Below are positions 45,682-55,279 of a stretch of 64,000 bases of DNA, piece by piece. Under the pieces are notes generated by a model. It searched no databases, was not told the origin of the DNA, and saw only the letters and a list, made by a program, of their open reading frames with translations. The position numbers and the translations under genes were made by a program. The DNA comes from Chroococcidiopsis sp. CCMEE 29 (GTDB lineage Bacteria > Cyanobacteriota > Cyanobacteriia > Cyanobacteriales > Chroococcidiopsidaceae), in the NCBI RefSeq assembly GCF_023558375.1, contig NZ_CP083761.1, positions 1,353,001 to 1,417,000 on the forward strand, read 5' to 3'. The stretch's first letter is position 1, and each line of letters starts with the position of its first letter.

Positions 45682-46941
45682 ATGAACGTAATCATTGAGT
45701 GGAATAACGTTTTTTTAGAAACCATTCGTAAATTTGGTGGTGCCCCTTCTCCAATCGCCCGCGTCGGAGCAATGATGCACATCGCTATGTATGATGTCAT
45801 CATTGCCCTTGAGCCAACGCCTACCTATCAATCTTATTTGTCTAATTTGCCGACAGTAGTGCCTGGAACTTTGGCAGCAGCAGCAGCGGTTTTTGCTGCT
45901 CACCAAGTTTTGTGTAAAGTCTATCCCAGCCGGATTAATGATTTTGACGTTGCCCTGAACGCTTCTTTAGAACAACTTGGAGCGGCACCAGGAGGATCGG
46001 AGGAAACGTTAGGACGTGCCGTTGCCGATCTGATCGTCGAACAACGCAATGGTGACGGCTCGGAACTTCCCCCTCGCTACCAGCCAGGTAATAACCCTGG
46101 GGATTGGAGACCTACTGGCTCCGGCGATCCTGTTACGCCGCAATGGCCTGGCGTAAGACCTTTCAGCATCCGCCCTGGTGAGTTCGGCGACCTGACCCCG
46201 TTTCGTCCCCCCTTACCTGGCAACTATCCTAATAAGGTAGAAATGTTACGTAGCTCAGAATATGCAGCGCAATTTAATGAAGTGAAACAATTAGGTTCGG
46301 CAAATTCACAAGTTCGTACCCCCGAACAAACTGAAATTGCTTTCTTCTGGGCGAATGATGTTGATGGCACTTATAAACCACCTGGTCATTTATTCCGCAT
46401 TACCCAAATTGTTGCCCAACAGCGCCAATTATCGCTAATAGAAACAGCCCGTTTATTTGCTTTAGTTGCCATCGCTTTAGCAGATGCGGGAGTTGTTGCC
46501 TGGGATGCCAAATACTCCTCAACAATTGATTTGTGGCGACCTGAAACCGCTATTCGAGAGGCAGATACTGACGGTAACCTGCTCACGGAAGCAGACCGCA
46601 ATTGGCAACCCCTTTCGATCGATCGACAGCAACAACGGTTTAGTCCTGCTTTCCCTGCCTACGTTTCCGGTCATGCTACTTTTGGAGCAGCCCATGCAGG
46701 TATTATGCAGAATTACTTTGGTACCGATAATGTGACTTTCAGTGCTGATACGGACGATCCTAATGCTGAAGGAGTCAAGCGAACCTATAACAGTTTCACC
46801 GCAGCAGCACTAGAAAATGCCAGAAGTCGCGTTTATCTGGGTGTCCACTTTCAGTGGGATGGGGATCATGGTTTTCTGTCGGGAACATATTTAGCGGATT
46901 TTGTCTTCGCTCGGGTTCTTCAACCTTTGCAAGCTTCTTAA
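45682..46941 (+). CDS. Vanadium-dependent haloperoxidase (PAP2 superfamily)
   Basis: The 419-residue protein keeps the vanadate-binding set: Lys and Arg in WDAKYSSTIDLWRPETAI, the PAP2 motif FPAYVSGHATFGAAHAG with the catalytic His, and Arg-His in ARSRVYLGVHFQWDGDHG. The helical N-terminal half (IARVGAMMHIAMYDVI) is typical of bacterial vanadium chloro/bromoperoxidases. These enzymes oxidise halides with hydrogen peroxide. The halide preference cannot be read from sequence here. I see no signal peptide. A good binding site (AGGAG) precedes the start. Confidence 0.9.
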   Translation: MNVIIEWNNVFLETIRKFGGAPSPIARVGAMMHIAMYDVIIALEPTPTYQSYLSNLPTVVPGTLAAAAAVFAAHQVLCKVYPSRINDFDVALNASLEQLGAAPGGSEETLGRAVADLIVEQRNGDGSELPPRYQPGNNPGDWRPTGSGDPVTPQWPGVRPFSIRPGEFGDLTPFRPPLPGNYPNKVEMLRSSEYAAQFNEVKQLGSANSQVRTPEQTEIAFFWANDVDGTYKPPGHLFRITQIVAQQRQLSLIETARLFALVAIALADAGVVAWDAKYSSTIDLWRPETAIREADTDGNLLTEADRNWQPLSIDRQQQRFSPAFPAYVSGHATFGAAHAGIMQNYFGTDNVTFSADTDDPNAEGVKRTYNSFTAAALENARSRVYLGVHFQWDGDHGFLSGTYLADFVFARVLQPLQAS

Positions 46942-46953
46942 AGGAAGAGTGAC

Positions 46954-47791
46954 GGTATTGTCAAGTTAAAGGTGGGTGACAGGAGAAAGCAAAAACTGGG
47001 ATAATTCTCCCATGAGCACAAAGTCCAACTTATACCACCGTCACCGTTTCCCAGCCGAGATCATTAGCTACTGCATCTGGCTCTACAACTCTTTCTCGCT
47101 TAGCTACAGGAACATTGAGAAGATGATGCTGTATCGAGGTATTTTCGTTACCTACGAAGCCATTCGCTACTGGTGTCGTAAGTTCAGTCAAACCTTTGCC
47201 AACGAGATTCGTCGCCGTCGCCTCAGTCCAGGGAAGAAGTGGCATCTGGACGAAATGCGGGTGGAGATTAAGGGTGAAGTGTTTTGGTTATAGCGAGCAG
47301 TAGATGAAGATGGCAACGTGCTAGACATCCTCATGCAGCAACACAGAAATAAGGCAGCAGCCAAGAAGTTTATGAGAAAACTGCTCAACAAACAAGGCTT
47401 TGCCCCTCGTGTAATCGTGACGGATAAACTCAAAAGCTATGCGGCTGCGAAAAAAGAGCTGCTGCCTGGCGTGGAGCATCGACAACACAAAGGGTTGAAC
47501 AATCGTGCCGAAAACTCGCATCAACTAACACGGTTGAGAGAGAAGAAGATGCGCAGATTCAAGTCGGTCGGTCAAGCACAGAAGTTTTTGGCTGCCTCAG
47601 AATTGATCTATCAGCATACTCAACCGAAAAGACATCGTTTACCTGCTTTTATGACCAGACATGTCATGCTACAACGAATGCGCTCTTGGCAAGAGATGAC
47701 TGGGATTAGTGTATCTATTTAAAGGCAGGTCGATTGTTTTTGTAGGGGAATTGTGGCTGATATTTTTCTGCTAACTTAATTTGACAATACC
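46954..47791 (+). mobile_element. IS6-family element (838 bp)
   Basis: The ends GGTATTGTCAAGTTAA and (inverted) GGTATTGTCAAATTAA differ at one base in 16. There is no 8-bp duplication, so it may have come by replicon fusion or lost a flank. Confidence 0.85.
47012..47722 (+). pseudogene. IS6-family transposase with one nonsense codon
   Basis: The frame has HRFPAEIISYCIWLYNSFSLS, the first Asp in WHLDEMRVEIKG, the second in VIVTDKLKSYAAA, and the Glu in GLNNRAENSHQLTRLREKKM. A TAG at 47291-47293 replaces the Trp of LWRAVDEDG. The rest is open in the same frame, so a single base change has stopped the protein after about 93 residues. Confidence 0.88.
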
Positions 47792-47815
47792 AGTATTTGC
47801 TCTGGATAATTACAA

Positions 47816-48322
47816 ATGCAGCACCTATCAATGCTAACTCAAGCTATTGGCAAAGCTTCAAACTTCCAAAGCAAGCTAACTCTGGCACTTGAGTACATAT
47901 GCGAACTAACTGCTTGGGACTATGGGGAAGTATGGATTCCCTGCTCCCAAGACATTCTAGAACTTAGTCCAGCATGGTACAGAAGCACTTGTAGAGGCAG
48001 TACCTACACTCATGCTTTGGAGCAATTTCGTTTATGTAGCGAAGAGTTTATCTTGTCTCCAGGTATTGGCTTACCAGGACGAGTTTGGTCTGCGCAGCAA
48101 TCCGAATGGATTTATGATGTCTCTACCCAGTCAGAAAAGTATTTTTTACGTAACTACATCGCTAAAGCCTTTGGCATCAAAACTGGACTGGGAGTACCAA
48201 TTTTTGTTAACCATCAACAGATCGCAGTTGTTGCCCTTTTTTCTTTGTCAGCTAGACCGGAAGACGAGCAATTAATTATAACAATTGAAACTATGCTAAG
48301 GCAAGTAAGTGCGTTGTTGTAG
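47816..48322 (+). CDS. GAF-domain protein
   Basis: The 168-residue protein is one GAF domain: LTLALEYICELTAWDYGEVW near the start, SPGIGLPGRVWSAQQSEWIYD in the middle (given as GIGLPGRVW and EWIYDV), and GLGVPIFVNHQQIAVVALFS. There is no kinase, cyclase or HTH output. It may be a stand-alone sensor or the remnant of a histidine kinase cut by the IS6 element 25 bp upstream. No Cys for a bilin is in the usual place. Confidence 0.75.
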   Translation: MQHLSMLTQAIGKASNFQSKLTLALEYICELTAWDYGEVWIPCSQDILELSPAWYRSTCRGSTYTHALEQFRLCSEEFILSPGIGLPGRVWSAQQSEWIYDVSTQSEKYFLRNYIAKAFGIKTGLGVPIFVNHQQIAVVALFSLSARPEDEQLIITIETMLRQVSALL

Positions 48323-48557
48323 AAGTTGACCTTGCAGCTCAATATTTCAGTTATTAGAAGAAAGTATTTGAGAATGAATCGTTCTCAAGTTTTCTTAGCT
48401 GGTTCCAAGTCCAATTTCTGAGAAAAAAAGCATAAATTTTAACAACAAGTTAACGCGTGAAAAAATATACTTCTTTGGATATATGAGCTTTAGCCTCCTG
48501 TGGTAAGCTAGCACTTTTCAAATAGACGGTTAGAAAGCATACGTTACCTTTTGACTC

Positions 48558-49766
48558 ATGCATCGACGGATACTCTTTTCTGTATCGTGGCTGGCAACGG
48601 TGAGCGCAGGGTTCAGCGCAACGTTGTTCGGCGTGTATCTGCCACCAATAGTACAGGCGCTTTACCCAACAGCAACGCGGGATGATGTCGCCCAGGTCGG
48701 CTCGTTCGCTGGAGCGGCGTTCCTGTTTGGATGGGCATTGGGCGGTCTGCTGCTTGGCGGATTGGGCGATCGGCTGGGACGTAAAGTGGCGTTCGTCACG
48801 AGCATGATCGCTTGCAGTCTGGGTATGCTGGGTACGGCTTTCGTGCAGACGCTCGCGTCCCTAGTTCTCTGGCGAATGGTGACGGGAGCCGGAGCTGGGG
48901 GTATCCTTCTGACCACGGCTGTTTTTGCTAGCGAGGTGTGGGCGAAGGATAACCGCGCGCGAGTCGTCGGTATCCTAATCAATACGTTCCCCTTGGGCTT
49001 CGTACTGACGGGTTTGTGCCAAGCAAGCATCGCCAACTTTCGCACGGCGTATATGCTGGGTAGTCTCTCCATCTTTCTCGTCTTCCTCGTCCTCCTATTC
49101 GTGCAAGAAAGCGAGATTTGGAAGGCACACAAAGAAACCAGGCAGGAATTTGTCGCCGCGCGATCGCACGTATTTCAGCCGCAATACCGTAAAGATCTGG
49201 TGATCGGCGTGGGGCTCTACGGCAGTATGCTGGTGGGATTGTGGGCTGCCTATACATGGATACCTGCATGGGTGAGCAGCCTAAGCCCGCCGATGCAAGC
49301 GCAAGCTAACCGCAGCCTGAGTGCGATCGCGCTTGGCATCGGCGCAGTCGTGGGCGGATTAATCAGCGGAGCGGTCTCGAATGCACTGGGACGCAAGCGT
49401 GCAGCAGCTATTGGTTATATCTGTGTCTTCACGACATCGGCGCTGCTGTTCGCGACGATACAAGAGATCGCGCCGTTCTTATTCGTTCTTGCCTTCTTGT
49501 TATCTTTCTTCATCGGGTTCAATCAAGGCATACTGTCGGGCTACATCCCTGAGCTATTTCCCACGCGCATTCGTGCCACTGCCACGGGTATTAGCTTCAA
49601 TGCCGGACGGCTGCTGACGACAATCGCTGTGTTCTTCGTGGGTGTCACGATTCAAGTGCTGGGTGGTTACGAGCGAGGCATCTTCACGTTTGCTTTTGCT
49701 TATCTCATCGGATTGATCGTGCTCATCCCCGCTCGCGAAACGAGAGGCAACGACCTGCCGCGCTAG
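48558..49766 (+). CDS. MFS transporter (organic-acid/sugar porter type)
   Basis: The 402-residue protein has about 12 helices and the MFS motif A as GGLGDRLGRKVAF between helices 2 and 3. The second-half motif is NALGRKRAAA, and a segment PELFPTRIRATATGISFNAGR before helix 11 is typical of porters related to aromatic-acid and sialate carriers. The substrate is unknown. Codon use is GC-richer than in the neighbours, which suggests transfer. Confidence 0.85.
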   Translation: MHRRILFSVSWLATVSAGFSATLFGVYLPPIVQALYPTATRDDVAQVGSFAGAAFLFGWALGGLLLGGLGDRLGRKVAFVTSMIACSLGMLGTAFVQTLASLVLWRMVTGAGAGGILLTTAVFASEVWAKDNRARVVGILINTFPLGFVLTGLCQASIANFRTAYMLGSLSIFLVFLVLLFVQESEIWKAHKETRQEFVAARSHVFQPQYRKDLVIGVGLYGSMLVGLWAAYTWIPAWVSSLSPPMQAQANRSLSAIALGIGAVVGGLISGAVSNALGRKRAAAIGYICVFTTSALLFATIQEIAPFLFVLAFLLSFFIGFNQGILSGYIPELFPTRIRATATGISFNAGRLLTTIAVFFVGVTIQVLGGYERGIFTFAFAYLIGLIVLIPARETRGNDLPR

Positions 49767-49839
49767 TCATTTGTCCGCTAGACCGAGCGGCACGATTCGT
49801 CTATTTCCAGCTCATGTTTCACCTGTATAGCCCTGGTTT

Positions 49840-49973
49840 ACAAATGCTACTTCTACCGACAATGCTCTAAAATCTCTAGGCAAGCATACCACTCTAACTT
49901 CTTTTGTGGAAGAGGGTTTGATGTCCTGGCTATAGACTACTTCAAGGTTTACGAACAGGAAAGCAAATCTTAA
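49840..49973 (+). pseudogene. Decayed 3' end of the plasmid-type protein
   Basis: TDNALKSLGKHTTLTSFVEEGLMSWL (here broken at SFVEEGLMSWL) followed in another frame by DYFKVYEQESKS matches the end of the 35888-36850 product (VEEGLLSWLEKYYKVDAQASES). One indel or stop separates the two pieces. The rest of this copy is gone. Confidence 0.6.
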
Positions 49974-50456
49974 AAACAGTAGTTATCAAAATTTCTGTAG
50001 CATAAGCACCCAATCGGCCTTTAGCTGTCAGCTATTACCTTTGTCAAATTATTCTTTATTTCACAACTTCTATTGTGACAAATGTAATGGTGTTAATATG
50101 ACATTTATCAGATGCAGGCGATCGTTCCTTATCGATAAATTGTGACTACAACAACTTGGACTACTTTAGCTTGTTATCGCTTCTCAGCTCAGTTAGATTT
50201 TAATCAATTGTTTATCTTTAAAGATTTACGTAATTGTAAATTTGCCTTACAATTCTTAAGGTGATTTATATTCATCTCGATAAGTATAACTTTTCATACT
50301 ATCAGTACCTTCTGTTAAACTTTTAAAATTTGCGTTTTAACTTTACTAAAGTTTTCACATTATGAAAGTGCTAAGTTAATCTGCTCCCTCATTACTACCA
50401 GTTTCTATTCTTGTTAATTCTGCCTTACCTGTTTTCCGATCTTCTGTACGGATACC
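49974..50456. other. AT-rich spacer
   Basis: These 483 bp have no frame longer than a few tens of codons and no repeat or hairpin that I can support. Confidence 0.5.
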
Positions 50457-50657
50457 ATGTCATTAAATAAAACAGCTTCAGGAAAAATAATTCTTTCAAT
50501 TTTAGTCTTTACCTACCTGGCTGTTATTGGAGTTAGGCTGAGACGCAACTTTTCTCAAATTCAAAGCGCACAAGCTTTTATTAACGGGGATACCGTTTTT
50601 GTGCGGGCATCTATTCCAGGTGAGTTAATGCTTCAACTCAAATACGCCCATCAATAG
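50457..50657 (+). CDS. Small protein with one membrane helix, unidentified
   Basis: The 66-residue frame reads SGKIILSILVFTYLAVIGVR (membrane helix) and then NGDTVFVRASIPGELMLQLK. The layout recalls the N-terminus of a membrane-fusion or HlyD-like protein, so it may be a gene fragment. It lies 26 bp before the symporter fragment. Confidence that it is expressed is low. Confidence 0.35.
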   Translation: MSLNKTASGKIILSILVFTYLAVIGVRLRRNFSQIQSAQAFINGDTVFVRASIPGELMLQLKYAHQ

Positions 50658-50683
50658 ATAAAACAATTTGAAGGAGAAATCGC

Positions 50684-51451
50684 ATGAGAACAAGCCAGAA
50701 AAAAAGTAGCGCAGAGGGACGCTCAGGTCTTGCTAGCTTAGTATGGGAAAAAACCAAATTATTGACCTTTAACGACAAGAATAATAACGGAAGAATTGAA
50801 CTAACGCCCGATAAAAATACCAGCGCAATTATCATCGACCCCGATATTATTGTCTTATCTACACCAGAAGTAGCTAAGTTAGCGCCTTGGGTGATCGGAC
50901 TAGTTGCTGCGGGAGGATTAGTCGCAGCTTTATCGACAGCTAGTGGTTTGCTGTTGGTAATTTCCAGTTCTGTCGCTCATGATATTTACTACCGGATAAT
51001 TAATCCCAACGCCTCGGAAACCCAAAGGGTGTGTGTCGGTCGGATTATGGTGGGGTTAGCCGTGGTACTGGCGGGGTATTTTGGGATCAATCCGCCTGGA
51101 TTTGTGGCGCAAGTGGTTGCCTTTGCCTTTGGTTTAGCGGCGGCTAGCTTTTTCCGCGCAATTGTCCTGGGGATTTTCGATAAGCGGACAAATCGAGAAG
51201 GGACAATTGCTGGTATTGTAGTCGGTTTAATTTTCACCCTGTTCTACATCGTCGGGGTGAAATTCTATGGGATGCAGCCTTGGTTTTTTGGTGTCTCGCC
51301 GGAAGGGATCGGTACTGTCGGGATGATAATTAACTTTATCGTCACGCTTGTGGTTTCCCGCCTCACACCACCACCTGTTGCCGTACAAGAAATGGTAGAA
51401 GATTTGCGCTCTCCTGCGGGTGCGGAATTACCCGTTAAAATATTGCATTAA
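50684..51451 (+). pseudogene. Sodium:solute symporter, C-terminal half with a foreign N-terminus
   Basis: From LLTFNDKNNNGRIELTPDKN onward the protein matches the last third of SSS-family carriers of the acetate/ActP type: VLSTPEVAKLAPWVIGLVAA, GGLVAALSTASGLLLVISSS, VAHDIYYRIINPNASETQR and then about five helices. The first 25 residues (RTSQKKSSAEGRSGLASLVW) are not from the family, and some 300 N-terminal residues with the sodium site are missing. There is a good binding site (GAAGGAGA) and an ATG, so a short product could be made. Confidence 0.7.
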
Positions 51452-51594
51452 TTCTTATCTGGTAGAGGTACTAGAGGGTGCGCCCCTACCATATTGCAAT
51501 AGCTTTAGATAGGATAGATATCATGTCTCATAGCTCTCAAGCGATTTTTTAAGCTGCCATTTATCTACAAGTTATTTTTCAAGCTATTATTTAC

Positions 51595-51831
51595 TTGGCA
51601 GCTGAGTGTACGAATACCCCAGCAGATAACGCTACTACTGCCCTGTCAGATGCTCAGCAAGCTATGTCGTTATTAGAAATGCTGCTGACCGAAGTCAAGC
51701 CAAGTTCAATTGAAAAGCAAAAACTACTGACAGTTGAAGCAGCATATACAGATCTCGAATTATTTATTGAGAAGTTACAAATAGCATTAGATATGCTCAG
51801 CTTCGATTGGGCTGGATGCGAAACAAATTAA
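51595..51831 (+). CDS. Possible small helical protein (78 residues)
   Basis: The frame starts at a TTG and reads NATTALSDAQQAMSLLEMLL and then KQKLLTVEAAYTDLELFIEK. It is acidic and helical. I know no family and see no strong binding site. Confidence 0.35.
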   Translation: MAAECTNTPADNATTALSDAQQAMSLLEMLLTEVKPSSIEKQKLLTVEAAYTDLELFIEKLQIALDMLSFDWAGCETN

Positions 51832-51892
51832 GCAGTTGATGAATAAATCAATCATCTCTTCGCACATTGAAGGTGGTAATGGAGAAACGCTT

Positions 51893-52142
51893 ATGACTGA
51901 GGCAGAACTGCTAGAGATAATTGAACGAGCAGCAAAATAGGGCGTAACGCAACTTGACCTGGCTGGCAATCAGTTGACGGTTTTACCACCGGAAATTGGA
52001 CAACTCACTAACTTGCGATCGCTCGATCTAGATACTAATCAACCTAGATACTAATCAACTAAGCACTCTACCCAACGAAATTGAAGATGTCTGTCTGCTC
52101 ACAAACCCAATGTTTATTGAAGAACCTACTATAAATGCAACT
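51893..52142 (+). pseudogene. Leucine-rich-repeat protein remnant
   Basis: The start MTEAELLEIIERAAK is followed by a TAG (51938-51940) in place of Glu, then by GVTQLDLAGNQLTVLPPEIG and QLTNLRSLDLDTNQ, two leucine-rich repeats of the COR/ROCO-associated type. A 16-bp tandem duplication (CTAGATACTAATCAAC at 52028-52043 and 52044-52059) then shifts the frame to QLSTLPNEIEDV. The rest of the gene is absent. Confidence 0.75.
52028..52059. repeat. 16-bp perfect tandem duplication in the LRR remnant
   Basis: CTAGATACTAATCAAC occurs twice in a row. Removing one copy restores the leucine-rich frame. Confidence 0.85.
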
Positions 52143-52148
52143 TAATGT

Positions 52149-52583
52149 ATGATTCCAGTAGTTAAAACTCCCAAAGATTACCAAGCTTATCGTATTAGTT
52201 CCGATGCTACGAATCGGTTAGCGATCGTGTTTGATCGGGTAAGTGCTAACGTCTCCCCGACCGTTTGTGTAGAAATTTTTGACGTGGGCGGGAAGCAGCG
52301 CCCAAACCGGCATGAGTGGGCGGTGGAAATGTTTTTCATCCTGAAAGGAGAAGGACTAGCTCACTGTGATGGTAAGGCAGTACCGATTCAGGCAGGCGAC
52401 AGCCTTTTAGTGCCTCCTACTAGCATACATTTTATTGAAAATACTGGTTCGGGTCGCTTATATGCCCTATGTATTATGGTGCCAAACGAACACTTCGCTG
52501 AACTAATTCGCAGTGGAATTGAGGTGGAACTGGATGAGGAGGATTTAGCAGTTTTGCGCCGCACTCCATTTACTCCCCTATAA
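52149..52583 (+). CDS. Cupin-domain protein
   Basis: The 144-residue protein is one cupin: GKQRPNRHEWAVEMFFILKGEG with the first metal-ligand set (His, Glu), and IQAGDSLLVPPTSIHFIENTG with the second His. A metal site is therefore likely. The reaction or ligand is unknown. The start at 52149 lies 7 bp after the LRR remnant. Confidence 0.8.
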   Translation: MIPVVKTPKDYQAYRISSDATNRLAIVFDRVSANVSPTVCVEIFDVGGKQRPNRHEWAVEMFFILKGEGLAHCDGKAVPIQAGDSLLVPPTSIHFIENTGSGRLYALCIMVPNEHFAELIRSGIEVELDEEDLAVLRRTPFTPL

Positions 52584-52780
52584 CCGCTTACAACGAATAG
52601 ACGGATTGCTTTTGGATCGCTGTTGGAATCGTATTTGTTTTTTCAATAATCTTGCTTCTTTAGAGGGCAATGGAGAAAAGTCAAGTTAGATAAATAGAAC
52701 TATGCCAAGGTTTACGGTTATGCCGATCGGCGAATGTTACTAGGACTTATGCACTGTACAAATCCTCGCGCCTTCCGCAC

Positions 52781-52824
52781 ATTGGTACTCCTAGTTTCCG
52801 AAATTGGTACTTTTAGTTTCCGAT
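52781..52824. repeat. Two tandem 22-bp repeats
   Basis: ATTGGTACTCCTAGTTTCCG and ATTGGTACTTTTAGTTTCCG (each plus two bases) are adjacent and differ at two or three positions. They lie in a 472-bp spacer (52584-53055) without a gene. The spacing resembles paired transposase-binding sites at an element end, but no element is attached. Confidence 0.6.
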
Positions 52825-53179
52825 TAGGTCGTTGCCTTTCTAGCTGACTTGGAATTATTTTTGTAGCTATTAGTGCTGGCAGGAAATCACGCGGCTCAGT
52901 CGTATAATTGTTTTTATGTCAATGCGTAAGTTCTATTTAATATACACTATTCCGAACTAGCATTATCCCAAGTTGTATGTAAAAAAGTCACCACTTTATT
53001 AAGGAAAATCTCACTTGCTCTTGACTCGGCGCTGGGGTGCAGGGCGATTATTTAAGAGGACGTTTGAGAAGGTAGTGGTTGAGTAAAAAAGCTCTCAAGG
53101 CATACGCTGTTAATACTGATGTACAGCACCGTTGAGAGCCATGTGTAAAGCGTACTCGAGTAACTTGACTCAAGCACAG

Positions 53180-54485
53180 CTTAGTGGTGCAGAAAAGTCT
53201 TGAAAGTCCTACTATAGCTGGAGTCTCAAATGAGACAGGGGTAGCTTGAAGGGGGCATTCCATGAGACGCTTAAGTTCCCCAACTCAAAGCAGTCCTATG
53301 CCAACACCCCACCTGTATCGTCAACTACTAGAACAATTGCGTCAATGGATAAAACCAAAAGACCAACGCCATCTACAAGGGTTTGCAGAGGTGGTTGCCG
53401 CGGTCTTGCAATCTGAGAGTGCCTGTCTGAGTCGATGGCTCCCCTATTTGAGTCACCGGGAGTGCAAAGCCCGCAGTCATATGGAGCGATTAACTTATTT
53501 TGTCCACAACGAGCACATCTGTGCTCAAACGTTCGCGTGCTGCCTTGCTGAAGCAATTTCTCCAGGCCTTTGCTGGGGAGGCTCTCGAATTAACCCTGGA
53601 CACCAGCGTCCTATGGGACCAGTTCTGTCTGGTCGAAGTGTGTCTGATTTGGGGAGGACGCTCGATTAGCTTGTCCCAAGTCGTGTTGGAGCATAGCAGT
53701 GCCACGGTTGGTTTTGAGCAGTATCAATCCGTGTTGGAAACCGTACTCGCTGTATTGCCACCAAACAGCACCGTCACCTTACTGGCAGACCGAGGGTTTG
53801 AACATGGCGAATTAATTCGTTGGTTGCAAAGAAACAATTGGTCTTGGGTGATTCGGGTGAAGTGCGATCTGCAAGTAACGTTATCGACGGGCATCACCTG
53901 GAGCGTGGAACAACTCTTGCCACCCTCGGAGCAAGCCTATTTATTCCAGAATGTCACCGTGTTAGGCCATATTGCTTGCCACCTGGCTACGGCAAAGGTG
54001 CCAACCGCTAAGGAGGCATGGGCAGTACTGAGCGATCAACCTGCCTCGTTGCAGACCTTTGCGCTCTACGGCAAACGCTTTGGCGGGATTGAACCCCATT
54101 TTAAGGATTACAAGTCTGCTGCCTTTGAGGTCTTGCGTTCTCACCTGCGCCATGCCCAGGCACTCACCTGTTTGTTTATGCTGCTCGACACTGCCTCCTT
54201 AATCGCTCTAGTGCTGGGGATGCTGCTCGTGCGCTTGGGGCAACGGGAATGGCTCGATTGGCACACTCAACGCGGTTTAAGTTTTCTCCAACTCGGTTTA
54301 CGGGAACTTCAACGGTTGTGCTATCAAGGGCAGCCGTTGCCTAGCTTGGAGGCGTTACCACGCTGCAACCCACCTGCTGCCTGTGCTTCTAAACGCAAAC
54401 GTGACCAGTTAGATTGCCGAATTGAATTCTCTCGGGTTACTACTTTCTCATCTTGAGTCTCAACTGAGTTTTCTGCACCACTAAG
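53180..54485 (+). mobile_element. IS4-family element (1,306 bp) inside the IS5 element
   Basis: The ends CTTAGTGGTGCAGAAAA and complement are flanked by a perfect 9-bp duplication CAAGCACAG (53171-53179 and 54486-54494). It is related to 33473-34777, with the same ends but a clearly diverged interior. Confidence 0.92.
53298..54456 (+). pseudogene. IS4-family transposase with a frameshift
   Basis: The first frame reads MPTPHLYRQLLEQLRQW to VHNEHICAQTF. The second frame then carries LLKQFLQAFAGEALELTLDT, SVLWDQFCLVEVCLIWGG, TLLADRGFEHGELIRWL and RFGGIEPHFKDYKSAAFEV. The break is near 53535, and no slippery run is there, so it looks like an inactivating indel. Confidence 0.85.
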
Positions 54486-55279
54486 CAAGCACAGTGAGAA
54501 TTGCTTGAGTCTTTAATTCCGCCTGCAAAACCCGGTGGACGTCCTCGTGAAGTGGATATTTGGGCGGTACTCAATGCCATCTTCTACGTCTTGACTCAGG
54601 GGTGTACTTGGCGCAACTTACCTGCAGACTTTCCCAACTGGCACACCGTCTACACCTACTTCCGCAACTGGCGTAAAGACAAAACCTGGGTCAAAATCCA
54701 TGACCAGTTGCGTGAATGGGTACGCCTTGAGCATGAGCGAGAAGCGAGTCCATCCGAAGCGATCATCGACAGTCAAAGCGTCAAAAGTGCCGCAATGGTA
54801 AGCAAGCAGGTCGGGTTTGATGCCGGAAAATTGATCAAGGGTCGCAAACGGTTCTTGAGCGTCGATACATTGGGCTAGTGTTGCGCGTCTTCGTGACAGC
54901 AGCAAGCCTGGGTGAGCGCGAAGGCGGTAAACGAGTGCTTAAGCGAGTCAAACGCATGGGCAAAGCGGTATCAGGGCTGCACACGATTTGGGTCGATGGT
55001 GGCTTCGACGATGAGCCATTCATGATGTGGGTAATGGACGTTTGCCGGTGGATTGTGCAAGCGGCGTTGCGACCCGAGCAAACCAAAGGCTTCGTGCTGC
55101 TCAAAAAACGGTGGGTGGTGGAGCGCACGTTCGGTTGGCTGATGGGGTCGCGACGACTAGTCAGAGACTATGAGTTGTTGCCCCAAACCTCAGAGGCGTT
55201 TATTTACCTGTCCATGATCCGCGTGATGGTGCGGCGGTTGGCGTAATTTTTGACCGCTCAAAACTTTTCAAACGTTCTC

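Larger units (their letters stand above)
53141..55246 (+). pseudogene. IS5-family transposase with a stop, a frameshift and an IS4 insertion
   Basis: The start MCKAYSSNLTQAQ is cut at 53179. After the IS4 element the frame resumes with TGA where Trp is expected (QAQ-ELLESLIPPAKPGG). The catalytic parts are IIDSQSVKSAAM, WVDGGFDDEPFM and RWVVERTFGWLMGSRRL. A one-base deletion near 54878 (SVDTLG, then VLRVFVTAAS in the next frame) breaks it again. Confidence 0.88.
53056..55279 (+). mobile_element. IS5-family (IS1031-like) element, interrupted by an IS4-type element
   Basis: The ends GAGGACGTTTGAGAAG and (inverted) GAGAACGTTTGAAAAG are flanked by TAA on both sides (53053-53055 and 55280-55282). 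Without the IS4 insert and one duplication copy the element is about 910 bp. Confidence 0.82.

Noticed and set aside
48662-49132. A 156-residue minus-strand frame inside the MFS gene
   Set aside because: It is an antisense shadow of a GC-rich gene. It is rich in Arg, Pro and Ser and has no family pattern.
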